Assembly (NCBI RefSeq): GCF_037975245.1
Contig: NC_092580.1
Location: 8,779,001 to 8,843,000 of the forward strand
Length of the DNA stretch: 64,000 nt
Reading direction: 5' to 3'
Source: Apostichopus japonicus
Lineage: Eukaryota > Echinodermata > Holothuroidea > Aspidochirotida > Stichopodidae
The notes beneath the pieces are model-generated. The model was not told the DNA's origin, did no database searches, and saw only the letters and a list, made by a program, of their open reading frames with translations. The stretch's first letter is position 1. Each line of letters begins with the position of its first letter. The translations under genes were made by a program, and so were the position numbers. Below, in pieces: positions 13,825-29,160 of this stretch.

Positions 13825-16139
13825 CCATCAATCGAATGTTCGACACCGATCAATCGAATGTTCGACACCCATCAATCGAATGTTCGACACCGATCAATCG
13901 AATGTGCGACACCGATCAATCGAATGTCCGACAACCATCAACCGAATGTGCGACATCGATCAATCGAATGTTCGACACCGATCAATCGAATATACGACAC
14001 CGATCAATCGAATGTGCGACACCCATTAATCGAATGTCCGACAACCATTAATCGAATGTTCGACAACGATCAGCCGAATATGCGATTCCTGTCAATCGAA
14101 TGTTCGACAACCATCAATCGAATGTGCGACACAGATCAATCGAATGTGCGACACCTATCAATCGAATGTGCGACACAGATCAATCGAATGTTCGACACCG
14201 ATCAATCGAATATACGACACCTATCAATCAAATGTGCGATATGGATCAATCAAATGTTCGACACCTATCAATCGAATGTTCGACACCGATCAATCGAATT
14301 TGCGGCACCGATCAATCGAATTTGCGGCACCGATCAATCAAATGTGTGGCACCGATCAATCGAATGTTCGACACCGATCAATCGAATGTTCGACACCCAT
14401 CAATCGAATGTTCGACACCCATTAATCGAATGTTCGACACCGATCAATCGAATTTGCGGCACCGATCAATCGAATGTTCGACACCAATCGACCGAATGTG
14501 CGACAACCATCAATCGAATGTGCGACACCAATTAAACGAATGTTCGACACCGATTAAACGAATGTTCGACACCGATCAATCGAATGTGCGACACCTATCA
14601 ATCAAATGTGCGACACCGATCAATCGAATGTTCGACACCCATCAATCGAATGTTCGACACCCATCAATCGAATGTTCGACACCGATCAATCGAATGTTCG
14701 ACACCCATCAATCGAATGTTCGACACCCATCAATCGAATGTTCGACACCGATCAATCGAATGTTCGACACCGATCAATCGAATGTTCGACACCGATCAAT
14801 CGAATGTTCGACACCCATCAATCGAATGTTCGACACCCATCAATCGAATGTGCGACACCGATCAATCAAATGTTCGACACCGATCAATCGAATGTTCGAC
14901 ACCGATCAATCGAATTTGCGGCACCGATCAATCAAATGTTTGGCACCGGTCAATCGAATGTTCGACACCGATCAATCGAATGTTCGACACCAATCGACCG
15001 AATGTGCGACAACCATCAATCGAATGTGCGACACCAATTAAACGAATGTTCGACACCGATTAAACGAATGTTCAACACCGATCAATCGAATGTGCGACAC
15101 CTATCAATCAAATGTGCGACACCGATCAATCGAATGTTCGACACCCATGAATCGAATGTTCGACACCCATGAATCGAATGTTCGACACCGATCAATCGAA
15201 TGTTCGACACCGATCAGCCGAATGTTCGACACCCATCAATCGAATGTTCGACACCCATCAATCGAATGTTCGACACCGATCAATCGAATGTTCGACACCG
15301 ATCAATCGAATGTTCGACACCCATCAATCGAATGTTCGACACCCATCAATCGAATGTGCGACATGGATCAATCAAATGTTCGACACCGATCAATCGAATG
15401 TGCGGTACCGATGAATCGAATAGGCGACACCAATTAATCGAATGTTCGACACCCATCAATCGAATGTTCGACAACCATCAAACGAATGTGCGACACCCAT
15501 CAATCGAATCTTCGACACCCATCAATCGAATGTTCGACACCCATCAATCGAATGTGCGAAACAGATCAATCGAATGTGCTACACCGATTAAACGAATGTT
15601 CGACACCGATCAATCGAATGTTCGACACCCATCAATCGAATGTGTGGCACCGATCAATCGAATGTTCGACACCGATCAATCGAATGTGCTACACCGATTA
15701 AACGAATGTTCGACACCGATCAATCGAATGTGCGACACCGATTAAACGAATGTTCGACACCGATCAATCGAATGTTCGACACCCATTAATCGAATGTGTG
15801 GCACCGATCAATCGAATGTTCGACACCGATCAATCGAATGTTCGACACCTATGAATCGAATGTTCGACACCCATCAATCGAATGTTCGACACCGATCAAT
15901 CGAATGTTCGACACCGATCAATCGAATGTTCGACACCGATCTTCCAATGTTCGACACCGATCAATCGAATTTGCGGCACCGATCAATCAAATGTGTGGCA
16001 CCGATCAATCGAATATACGACACCGATCAATCAAATGTGCGACATGGATCAATCAAATGTTCGACACCGATCAATCGAATGTTCGACACCGATCAATCGA
16101 ATTTGCGGCACCGATCAATCAAATGTGTGGCACCGATCA
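13825..16139. repeat. Composite block linking two HOR families
   Basis: Bases up to about 15,398 follow 1,177-2,750. At that point the order switches to the GCGGTACCGATG / AGGCGACACC monomers otherwise found near 6,164, and then to a run shared with 6.4-6.7 kb, including the 21-bp unit at 15928. Within 15.60-15.75 kb the GTGCTACACCGATTAAACG monomer occurs twice about 110 bp apart, which suggests a small local duplication. Bases 13,266-15,619 recur at 31,540-33,893. No gene is visible. Confidence 0.75.
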
Positions 16140-18260
16140 ATCGAATGTTCGACACCGATCAATCGAATGTTCGACACCCATCAATCGAATGTTCGACAAC
16201 CATCAAACGAATGTGCGACACCCATCAATCGAATGTGCGACACCCATTAATCGAATGTCCGACAACCATCAATCAAATGTTCGACAACGATCAGCCGAAT
16301 ATGCGACCCCTATCAATCGAATGTTCGACAACCATCAATCGAATGTGCGACATGGATCAATCAAAAGTTCGACACCTATCAATCGAATGTTCGACACCGA
16401 TCAATCGAATTTGCGTCACCGATCAATCGAATTTGCGGCACCGATCAATCAAATGTGTGGCACCGATCAATCGAATGTTCGACACCGATCAATCGAATGT
16501 TCGACACCCATCAATCGAACGTTCGACACCGATCAATCGAATGTTCGACACCCATCAATCGAATGTTCGACACCGATCAATCGAATGTGCGACACAGATC
16601 AATCGAATGTCCGACAACCATCAACCGAATGGGCGACATCGATCAATCGAATGTTCGACACCGATCAATCGAATATACGACACCGATCAATCGAATGTGC
16701 GACACCCATTAATCGAATGTCCGACAACCATTAAGCGAATGTTCGACAACGATCAGCCGAATATGCGATTCCTGTCAATCGAATGTTCGACAACCATCAA
16801 TCGAATGTGCGACACAGATCAATCGAATGTGCGAGACCTATCAATCGAATGTGCGACACAGATCAATCGAATGTTCGACACCGATCAAGCGAATATACGA
16901 CACCTATCAATCAAATGTGCGACATGGATCAATCCAATGTTCGACACCGATCAATCGAATGTTCGACACCGATCAATCGAATGTTCGACACCCATTAATC
17001 GAATCTTCGACACCGATCAATCGAATGTTCGACACCGATCAATCGAATGTTCGACACCCATCAATCGAATGTTCGACACCCATCGATCGAATGTTCGACA
17101 CCGATCAATCGAATGTTCGACACCGATCAATCGAATGTTCGACACCCATCAATCGAATGTTCGACACCCATCAATCGAATGTTCGACACCGATCAATCGA
17201 ATTTGCGGCACCGATCAATCGAATGTTCGACACCAATCGACCGAATGTGCGACAACCATCAATCGAATGTGCGACACCAATTAAACGAATGTTCGACACC
17301 GATTAAACAAATGTTCGACACCGATCAATCGAATGTGCGACACCTATCAATCAAATGTGCGACACCGATAAATCGAATGTTCGACACCCATCAATCGAAT
17401 GTTCGACACCCATCAATCGAATGTTCGACACCGATCAATCGAATGTGCGACACCGATCAATCGAATGTTCGACACCCATGAATCGAATGTTCGACACCCA
17501 TGAATCGAATGTTCGACACCGATCAATCGAATGTTCGACACCGATCAATCGAATGTTCGACACCCATCAATCGAATGTTCGACACCCATCAATCGAATGT
17601 TCGACACCGATCAATCGAATGTTCGACACCGATCAATCGAATGTTCGACACCCATCAATCGAATGTTCGACACCCATCAATCGAATGTGCGACATGGATC
17701 AATCAAATGTTCGACACCGATCAATCGAATGGTAGACACCGATCAATCGAATTTGCGGCACCGATCAATCAAATGTGTGGCACCGATCAATCGAATGTTC
17801 GACACCGATCAATCGAATGTTCGACACCTATCAACCGAATGTGCGACACAGATCAATCGATGTGCTACACCGATTAAACGAATGTTCGACACCGATCAAT
17901 CGAATGTGCTGCACCGATTAAGCGAATGTTCGACACCGGTCAATCGAATATGCGACACCTATCAATCAAATGTGCGACATGGATCAATCAAATCTTCGAC
18001 ACCGATCAATCGAATGTTCGACACCGATCAATCGAATGTGCGGCACCGATCAATCGAATGTTCGACACCAATCGACCGAATGTGCGACAACCATCAATCG
18101 AATGTGCGACACCGATTAAACGAATGTTCGACACCGATCAATCGAATGTGCGACACCGATCAATCGAATGTTCGACACCCATCAATCAAATGTGCGACAT
18201 GGATCAATCAAATCTTCGACACCGATCAATCGAATGTTCGACACCGATCAATCGAATTTG

Positions 18261-19888
18261 CGGCACCGATCAATCAAATGTGTGGCACCGATCAATCGAA
18301 TGTTCGACACCGATCAATCGAATGTTCGACACCCATCAATCGAATGTTCGACAACCATCAAACGAATGTGCGACACCCATCAATCGAATGTGCGACACCC
18401 ATTAATCGAATGTCCGACAACCATCAATCGAATGTTCGACAACGATCAGCCGAATATGCGACCCCTATCAATCGAATGTTCGACAACCATCAATCGAATG
18501 TGCGACATGGATCAATCAAATGTTCGACACCTATCAATCGAATGTTCGACACCGATCAATCGAATTTGCGTCACCGATCAATCGAATTTGCGGCACCGAT
18601 CAATCAAATGTGTGGCACCGATCAATCGAATGTTCGACACCGATCAATCGAATGTTCGACACCCATCAATCGAATGTTCGACACCGATCAATCGAATGTT
18701 CGACACCCATCAATCGAATGTTCGACACCGATCAATCGAATGTGCGACACAGATCAATCGAATGTCCGACAACCATCAACCGAATGGGCGACATCGATCA
18801 ATCGAATGTTCGACACCGATCAATCGAATGTTCGACACCGATCAATCGAATGTGCGACACCCATTAATCGAATGTCCGACAACCATTAAGCGAATGTTCG
18901 ACAACGATCAGCCGAATATGCGATTCCTGTCAATCGAATGTTCGACAACCATCAATCGAATGTGCGACACAGATCAATCGAATGTGCGAGACCTATCAAT
19001 CGAATGTGCGACACAGATCAATCGAATGTTCGACACCGATCAAGCGAATATACGACACCTATCAATCAAATGTGCGACATGGATCAATCCAATGTTCGAC
19101 ACCGATCAATCGAATGTTCGACACCGATCAATCGAATGTTCGACACCCATTAATCGAATCTTCGACACCGATCAATCGAATGTTCGACACCCATCAATCG
19201 AATGTTCGACACGCATCAATCGAATGTTCGACACCCATCGATCGAATGTTCGACACCGATCAATCGAATGTTCGACACCGATCAATCGAATGTTCGACAC
19301 CCATCAATCGAATGTTCGACACCCATCAATCGAATGTTCGACACCGATCAATCGAATTTGCGGCACCGATCAATCGAATGTTCGACACCAATCGACCGAA
19401 TGTGCGACAACCATCAATCGAATGTGCGACACCAATTAAACGAATGTTCGACACCGATTAAACAAATGTTCGACACCGATCAATCGAATGTGCGACACCT
19501 ATCAATCAAATGTGCGACACCGATAAATCGAATGTTCGACACCCATCAATCGAATGTTCGACACCCATCAATCGAATGTTCGACACCGATCAATCGAATG
19601 TTCGACACCCATCAATCGAATGTTCGACACCCATCAATCGAATGTTCGACACCGATCAATCGAATGTTCGACACCGATCAATCGAATGTTCGACACCCAT
19701 CAATCGAATGTTCGACACCCATCAATCGAATGTGCGACACCTATCAATCGAATGTGCGACACAGATCAATCGAATGTTCGACACCGATCAATCGAATATA
19801 CGACACCTATCAATCAAATGTGCGACATGGATCAATCCAATGTTCGACACCGATCAATCGAATGTTCGACACCGATCAATCGAATTAG
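18261..19888. repeat. 1,628-bp internal duplication, copy 1
   Basis: This stretch is exactly 74 monomers long and contains no odd-length unit. It is followed directly by a second copy. Shared ordered markers include GATCAGCCGAAT, GGGCGACATCG, GTGCGAGACC, GATCAAGCGAAT, CACGCATC and GATAAATCG. The unit ends at a GAATTAGCGG monomer near 19,880-19,890. Confidence 0.8.
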
Positions 19889-21516
19889 CGGCACCGATCA
19901 ATCAAATGTGTGGCACCGATCAATCGAATGTTCGACACCGATCAATCGAATGTTCGACACCCATCAATCGAATGTTCGACAACCATCAAACGAATGTGCG
20001 ACACCCATCAATCGAATGTGCGACACCCATTAATCGAATGTCCGACAACCATCAATCGAATGTTCGACAACGATCAGCCGAATATGCGACCCCTATCAAT
20101 CGAATGTTCGACAACCATCAATCGAATGTGCGACATGGATCAATCAAATGTTCGACACCTATCAATCGAATGTTCGACACCGATCAATCGAATTTGCGTC
20201 ACCGATCAATCGAATTTGCGGCACCGATCAATCAAATGTGTGGCACCGATCAATCGAATGTTCGACACCGATCAATCGAATGTTCGACACCCATCAATCG
20301 AATGTTCGACACCGATCAATCGAATGTTCGACACCCATCAATCGAATGTTCGACACCGATCAATCGAATGTGCGACACAGATCAATCGAATGTCCGACAA
20401 CCATCAACCGAATGGGCGACATCGATCAATCGAATGTTCGACACCGATCAATCGAATGTTCGACACCGATCAATCGAATGTGCGACACCCATTAATCGAA
20501 TGTCCGACAACCATTAAGCGAATGTTCGACAACGATCAGCCGAATATGCGATTCCTGTCAATCGAATGTTCGACAACCATCAATCGAATGTGCGACACAG
20601 ATCAATCGAATGTGCGAGACCTATCAATCGAATGTGCGACACAGATCAATCGAATGTTCGACACCGATCAAGCGAATATACGACACCTATCAATCAAATG
20701 TGCGACATGGATCAATCCAATGTTCGACACCGATCAATCGAATGTTCGACACCGATCAATCGAATGTTCGACACCCATTAATCGAATCTTCGACACCGAT
20801 CAATCGAATGTTCGACACCCATCAATCGAATGTTCGACACGCATCAATCGAATGTTCGACACCCATCGATCGAATGTTCGACACCGATCAATCGAATGTT
20901 CGACACCGATCAATCGAATGTTCGACACCCATCAATCGAATGTTCGACACCCATCAATCGAATGTTCGACACCGATCAATCGAATTTGCGGCACCGATCA
21001 ATCGAATGTTCGACACCAATCGACCGAATGTGCGACAACCATCAATCGAATGTGCGACACCAATTAAACGAATGTTCGACACCGATTAAACAAATGTTCG
21101 ACACCGATCAATCGAATGTGCGACACCTATCAATCAAATGTGCGACACCGATAAATCGAATGTTCGACACCCATCAATCGAATGTTCGACACCCATCAAT
21201 CGAATGTTCGACACCGATCAATCGAATGTTCGACACCCATCAATCGAATGTTCGACACCCATCAATCGAATGTTCGACACCGATCAATCGAATGTTCGAC
21301 ACCGATCAATCGAATGTTCGACACCCATCAATCGAATGTTCGACACCCATCAATCGAATGTGCGACACCTATCAATCGAATGTGCGACACAGATCAATCG
21401 AATGTTCGACACCGATCAATCGAATATACGACACCTATCAATCAAATGTGCGACATGGATCAATCCAATGTTCGACACCGATCAATCGAATGTTCGACAC
21501 CGATCAATCGAATTAG
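19889..21516. repeat. 1,628-bp internal duplication, copy 2
   Basis: This copy repeats the preceding 1,628 bp in the same order. The corresponding place in the downstream HOR copy (near 26,878) holds only one such unit. The duplication therefore either arose in this copy after the HOR copied, or was lost from the other. Confidence 0.8.
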
Positions 21517-23111
21517 CGGCACCGATCAATCGAATGTTCGACACCCATCGATCGAATGTTCGACACCCATCGATCGAATGTTCGACACCGATCAATCGAA
21601 TGTTCGACACAGATCAATCGAATGTTCGACACCCATCAATCGAATGTTCGACACCCATCAATCGAATGTTCGACACCGATCAATCGAATTTGCGGCACCG
21701 ATCAATCGAATGTTCGACACCAATCGACCGAATGTGCGACAACCATCAATCGAATGTGCGACACCAATTAAACGAATGTTCGACACCGATTAAACAATTG
21801 TTCGACACCGATCAATCGAATGTGCGACACCTATCAATCAAATGTGCGACACCGATCAATCGAATGTTCGACACCCATCAATCGAATGTTCGACACCCAT
21901 CAATCGAATGTTCGACACCGATCAATCGAATGTTCGACACCCATCAATCGAATGTTCGACACCCATCAATCGAATGTTCGACACCCATCAATCGAATGTG
22001 CGACACCTATCAATCAAATGTGCGACACCGATCAATCGAATGTTCGACACCCATCAATCGAATGTGTGGCACCGATCAATCGAATGTTCGACACCGATCA
22101 ATCGAATGTTCGACACCTATGAATCGAATGTTCGACACCCATCAATCGAATGTTCGACACCGATCAATCGAATGTTCGACACCGATCAATCGAATGTTCG
22201 ACACCGATCTTCCAATGTTCGACACCGATCAATCGAATTTGCGGCACCGATCAATCAAATGTGTGGCACCGATCAATCAAATGTGCGACATGGATCAATC
22301 AAATGTGCGACATGGATCAATCAAATGTTCGACACCTATCAATCGAATGTTCGACACCGATCAATCGAATTTGCGGCACCGATCAATCGAATTTGCGGCA
22401 CCGATCAATCAAATGTGTGGCACCGATCAATCGAATGCTCGACACCGATCAATCGAATGTTCGACACCCATCAATCGAATGTTCGACACCCATTAATCGA
22501 ATGTTCGACACCGATCAATCGAATTTGCGGCACCGATCAATCGAATGTTCGACACCAATCGACCGAATGTGCGACAACCATCAATCGAATGTGCGACACC
22601 AATTAAACGAATGTTCGACACCGATTAAACGAATGTTCGACACCGATCAATCGAATGTGCGACACCTATCAATCAAATGTGCGACACCGATCAATCGAAT
22701 GTTCGACACCCATCAATCGAATGTTCGACACCCATCAATCGAATGTTCGACACCGATCAATCGAATGTTCGACACCCATCAATCGAATGTTCGACACCCA
22801 TCAATCGAATGTTCGACACCGATCAATCGAATGTTCGACACCGATCAATCGAATGTTCGACACCGATCAATCGAATGTTCGACACCCATCAATCGAATGT
22901 TCGACACCCATCAATCGAATGTGCGACACCGATCAATCAAATGTTCGACACCGATCAATCGAATGTTCGACACCGATCAATCGAATTTGCGGCACCGATC
23001 AATCAAATGTTTGGCACCGGTCAATCGAATGTTCGACACCGATCAATCGAATGTTCGACACCAATCGACCGAATGTGCGACAACCATCAATCGAATGTGC
23101 GACACCAATTA

Positions 23112-26100
23112 AACGAATGTTCGACACCGATCAATCGAATGTTCGACACCCATCAATCGAATGTTCGACAACCATCAAACGAATGTGCGACACCCATCAA
23201 TCGAATGTGCGACACCCATTAATCGAATGTCCGACAACCATCAATCAAATGTTCGACAACGATCAGCCGAATATGCGACCCCTATCAATCGAATGTTCGA
23301 CAACCATCAATCGAATGTGCGACATGGATCAATCAAATGTTCGACACCTATCAATCGAATGTTCGACACCGATCAATCGAATTTGCGTCACCGATCAATC
23401 GAATTTGCGGCACCGATCAATCAAATGTGTGGCACCGATCAATCGAATGTTCGACACCGATCAATCGAATGTTCGACACCCATCAATCGAACGTTCGACA
23501 CCGATCAATCGAATGTTCGACACCCATCAATCGAATGTTCGACACCGATCAATCGAATGTGCGACACAGATCAATCGAATGTCCGACAACCATCAACCGA
23601 ATGGGCGACATCGATCAATCGAATGTTCGACACCGATCAATCGAATATACGACACCGATCAATCGAATGTGCGACACCCATTAATCGAATGTCCGACAAC
23701 CATTAAGCGAATGTTCGACAACGATCAGCCGAATATGCGATTCCTGTCAATCGAATGTTCGACAACCATCAATCGAATGTGCGACACAGATCAATCGAAT
23801 GTGCGAGACCTATCAATCGAATGTGCGACACAGATCAATCGAATGTTCGACACCGATCAAGCGAATATACGACACCTATCAATCAAATGTGCGACATGGA
23901 TCAATCCAATGTTCGACACCGATCAATCGAATGTTCGACACCGATCAATCGAATGTTCGACACCCATTAATCGAATCTTCGACACCGATCAATCGAATGT
24001 TCGACACCGATCAATCGAATGTTCGACACCCATCAATCGAATGTTCGACACCCATCGATCGAATGTTCGACACCGATCAATCGAATGTTCGACACCGATC
24101 AATCGAATGTTCGACACCCATCAATCGAATGTTCGACACCCATCAATCGAATGTTCGACACCGATCAATCGAATTTGCGGCACCGATCAATCGAATGTTC
24201 GACACCAATCGACCGAATGTGCGACAACCATCAATCGAATGTGCGACACCAATTAAACGAATGTTCGACACCGATTAAACAAATGTTCGACACCGATCAA
24301 TCGAATGTGCGACACCTATCAATCAAATGTGCGACACCGATAAATCGAATGTTCGACACCCATCAATCGAATGTTCGACACCCATCAATCGAATGTTCGA
24401 CACCGATCAATCGAATGTGCGACACCGATCAATCGAATGTTCGACACCCATGAATCGAATGTTCGACACCCATGAATCGAATGTTCGACACCGATCAATC
24501 GAATGTTCGACACCGATCAATCGAATGTTCGACACCCATCAATCGAATGTTCGACACCCATCAATCGAATGTTCGACACCGATCAATCGAATGTTCGACA
24601 CCGATCAATCGAATGTTCGACACCCATCAATCGAATGTTCGACACCCATCAATCGAATGTGCGACATGGATCAATCAAATGTTCGACACCGATCAATCGA
24701 ATGGTAGACACCGATCAATCGAATTTGCGGCACCGATCAATCAAATGTGTGGCACCGATCAATCGAATGTTCGACACCGATCAATCGAATGTTCGACACC
24801 TATCAACCGAATGTGCGACACAGATCAATCGATGTGCTACACCGATTAAACGAATGTTCGACACCGATCAATCGAATGTGCTGCACCGATTAAGCGAATG
24901 TTCGACACCGGTCAATCGAATATACGACACCTATCAATCAAATGTGCGACATGGATCAATCAAATCTTCGACACCGATCAATCGAATGTTCGACACCGAT
25001 CAATCGAATGTGCGGCACCGATCAATCGAATGTTCGACACCAATCGACCGAATGTGCGACAACCATCAATCGAATGTGCGACACCGATTAAACGAATGTT
25101 CGACACCGATCAATCGAATGTGCGACACCGATCAATCGAATGTTCGACACCCATCAATCAAATGTGCGACATGGATCAATCAAATCTTCGACACCGATCA
25201 ATCGAATGTTCGACACCGATCAATCGAATTTGCGGCACCGATCAATCAAATGTGTGGCACCGATCAATCGAATGTTCGACACCGATCAATCGAATGTTCG
25301 ACACCCATCAATCGAATGTTCGACAACCATCAAACGAATGTGCGACACCCATCAATCGAATGTGCGACACCCATTAATCGAATGTCCGACAACCATCAAT
25401 CGAATGTTCGACAACGATCAGCCGAATATGCGACCCCTATCAATCGAATGTTCGACAACCATCAATCGAATGTGCGACATGGATCAATCAAATGTTCGAC
25501 ACCTATCAATCGAATGTTCGACACCGATCAATCGAATTTGCGTCACCGATCAATCGAATTTGCGGCACCGATCAATCAAATGTGTGGCACCGATCAATCG
25601 AATGTTCGACACCGATCAATCGAATGTTCGACACCCATCAATCGAATGTTCGACACCGATCAATCGAATGTTCGACACCCATCAATCGAATGTTCGACAC
25701 CGATCAATCGAATGTGCGACACAGATCAATCGAATGTCCGACAACCATCAACCGAATGGGCGACATCGATCAATCGAATGTTCGACACCGATCAATCGAA
25801 TGTTCGACACCGATCAATCGAATGTGCGACACCCATTAATCGAATGTCCGACAACCATTAAGCGAATGTTCGACAACGATCAGCCGAATATGCGATTCCT
25901 GTCAATCGAATGTTCGACAACCATCAATCGAATGTGCGACACAGATCAATCGAATGTGCGAGACCTATCAATCGAATGTGCGACACAGATCAATCGAATG
26001 TTCGACACCGATCAAGCGAATATACGACACCTATCAATCAAATGTGCGACATGGATCAATCCAATGTTCGACACCGATCAATCGAATGTTCGACACCGAT

Positions 26101-28097
26101 CAATCGAATGTTCGACACCCATTAATCGAATCTTCGACACCGATCAATCGAATGTTCGACACCCATCAATCGAATGTTCGACACGCATCAATCGAATGTT
26201 CGACACCCATCGATCGAATGTTCGACACCGATCAATCGAATGTTCGACACCGATCAATCGAATGTTCGACACCCATCAATCGAATGTTCGACACCCATCA
26301 ATCGAATGTTCGACACCGATCAATCGAATTTGCGGCACCGATCAATCGAATGTTCGACACCAATCGACCGAATGTGCGACAACCATCAATCGAATGTGCG
26401 ACACCAATTAAACGAATGTTCGACACCGATTAAACAAATGTTCGACACCGATCAATCGAATGTGCGACACCTATCAATCAAATGTGCGACACCGATAAAT
26501 CGAATGTTCGACACCCATCAATCGAATGTTCGACACCCATCAATCGAATGTTCGACACCGATCAATCGAATGTTCGACACCCATCAATCGAATGTTCGAC
26601 ACCCATCAATCGAATGTTCGACACCGATCAATCGAATGTTCGACACCGATCAATCGAATGTTCGACACCCATCAATCGAATGTTCGACACCCATCAATCG
26701 AATGTGCGACACCTATCAATCGAATGTGCGACACAGATCAATCGAATGTTCGACACCGATCAATCGAATATACGACACCTATCAATCAAATGTGCGACAT
26801 GGATCAATCCAATGTTCGACACCGATCAATCGAATGTTCGACACCGATCAATCGAATTAGCGGCACCGATCAATCGAATGTTCGACACCCATCGATCGAA
26901 TGTTCGACACCCATCGATCGAATGTTCGACACCGATCAATCGAATGTTCGACACAGATCAATCGAATGTTCGACACCCATCAATCGAATGTTCGACACCC
27001 ATCAATCGAATGTTCGACACCGATCAATCGAATTTGCGGCACCGATCAATCGAATGTTCGACACCAATCGACCGAATGTGCGACAACCATCAATCGAATG
27101 TGCGACACCAATTAAACGAATGTTCGACACCGATTAAACAATTGTTCGACACCGATCAATCGAATGTGCGACACCTATCAATCAAATGTGCGACACCGAT
27201 CAATCGAATGTTCGACACCCATCAATCGAATGTTCGACACCCATCAATCGAATGTTCGACACCGATCAATCGAATGTTCGACACCCATCAATCGAATGTT
27301 CGACACCCATCAATCAAATGTTCGACACCCATCAATCGAATGTGCGACACCTATCAATCAAATGTGCGACACCGATCAATCGAATGTTCGACACCCATCA
27401 ATCGAATGTGTGGCACCGATCAATCGAATGTTCGACACCGATCAATCGAATGTTCGACACCTATGAATCGAATGTTCGACACCCATCAATCGAATGTTCG
27501 ACACCGATCAATCGAATGTTCGACACCGATCAATCGAATGTTCGACACCGATCTTCCAATGTTCGACACCGATCAATCGAATTTGCGGCACCGATCAATC
27601 AAATGTGTGGCACCGATCAATCAAATGTGCGACATGGATCAATCAAATGTGCGACATGGATCAATCGAATGTTCGACACCTATCAATCGAATGTTCGACA
27701 CCGATCAATCGAATTTGCGGCACCGATCAATCGAATTTGCGGCACCGATCAATCAAATGTGTGGCACCGATCAATCGAATGTTCGACACCGATCAATCGA
27801 ATGTTCGACACCCATCAATCGAATGTTCGACACCCATTAATCGAATGTTCGACACCGATCAATCGAATTTGCGGCACCGATCAATCGAATGTTCGACACC
27901 AATCGACCGAATGTGCGACAACCATCAATCGAATGTGCGACACCAATTAAACGAATGTTCGACACCGATTAAACGAATGTTCGACACCGATCAATCGAAT
28001 GTGCGACACCTATCAATCAAATGTGCGACACCGATCAATCGAATGTTCGACACCCATCAATCGAATGTTCGACACCCATCAATCGAATGTTCGACAC
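23112..28097. repeat. 6,972-bp higher-order unit, copy 2 (lacks 1,628 bp)
   Basis: This block starts where the first copy ends and follows it in order to about 28,097, where it diverges (CACCCATC against CACCGATC at 22,753). A few substitutions separate the two copies, for example ATATGCGAC near 17,950 against ATATACGAC near 24,921. Bases 26,098-27,196 recur at 36,124-37,222. Confidence 0.85.
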
Positions 28098-28259
28098 CCA
28101 TCAATCGAATGTTCGACACCGATCAATCGAATGTTCGACACCGATCAATCGAATGTTCGACACCGATCAATCGAATGTTCGACACCCATCAATCGAATGT
28201 TCGACACCCATCAATCGAATGTTCGACACCGATCAATCGAATGTTCGACACCGATCAAT

Positions 28260-29160
28260 CGAATGTTCGACACCAATCAATCGAATGTTCGACACCCATC
28301 AATCGAATGTTCGACACCCATCAATCGAATGTGCGACACCGATCAATCGAATGTTCGACACCGATCAATCGAATGTTCGACACCGATCAATCGAATTTGC
28401 GGCACCGATCAATCAAATGTTTGGCACCGGTCAATCGAATGTTCGACACCGATCAATCGAATGTTCGACACCAATCGACCGAATGTGCGACAACCATCAA
28501 TCGAATGTGCGACACCAATTAAACGAATGTTCGACACCGATTAAACGAATGTTCGACACCGATCAATCGAATGTGCGACACCTATCAATCAAATGTGCGA
28601 CACCGATCAATCGAATGTTCGACACCCATGAATCGAATGTTCGACACCCATGAATCGAATGTTCGACACCGATCAATCGAATGTTCGACACCGATCAATC
28701 GAATGTTCGACACCCATCAATCGAATGTTCGACACCCATCAATCGAATGTTCGACACCGATCAATCGAATGTTCGACACCGATCAATCGAATGTTCGACA
28801 CCCATCAATCGAATGTTCGACACCCATCAATCGAATGTGCGACATGGATCAATCAAATGTTCGACACCGATCAATCGAATGGTAGACACCGATCAATCGA
28901 ATTTGCGGAACCGATCAATCAAATGTGTGGCACCGATCAATCGAATGTTCGACACCGATCAATCGAATGTTCGACACCTATCAACCGAATGTGCGACACA
29001 GATCAATCGATGTGCTACACCGATTAAACGAATGTTCGACACCGATCAATCGAATGTGCTGCACCGATTAAGCGAATGTTCAACACCGGTCAATCGAATA
29101 TACGACACCTATCAATCAAATGTGCGACATGGATCAATCAAATCTTCGACACCGATCAAT
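28260..29160. repeat. ~0.9-kb tandem unit, copy 1
   Basis: This is the first of two adjacent copies, offset by 901 bp over the left part and by 857 bp over the right part. The 44-bp change is two monomers lost from copy 2 near 29,680. Both copies contain the 21-bp ATCGAT-ending unit (28991 and 29848), the ATGGTAGAC monomer, and a CAACACCGGTC variant near 29,080 and 29,938. Confidence 0.75.

Larger units (their letters stand above)
16140..23111. repeat. 6,972-bp higher-order unit, copy 1
   Basis: Bases 16,140-19,906 match 23,112-26,878 at an offset of 6,972. After an internal 1,628-bp duplication, bases 21,517-22,752 match 26,861-28,096 at an offset of 5,344 (6,972 minus 1,628). The length is 317 monomers minus two bases, accounted for by the 21-bp units at 17841 and 22196. 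It starts with the CAACCATCAAACG monomer group that also marks 4.65, 10.68 and 41.59 kb. Confidence 0.85.
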
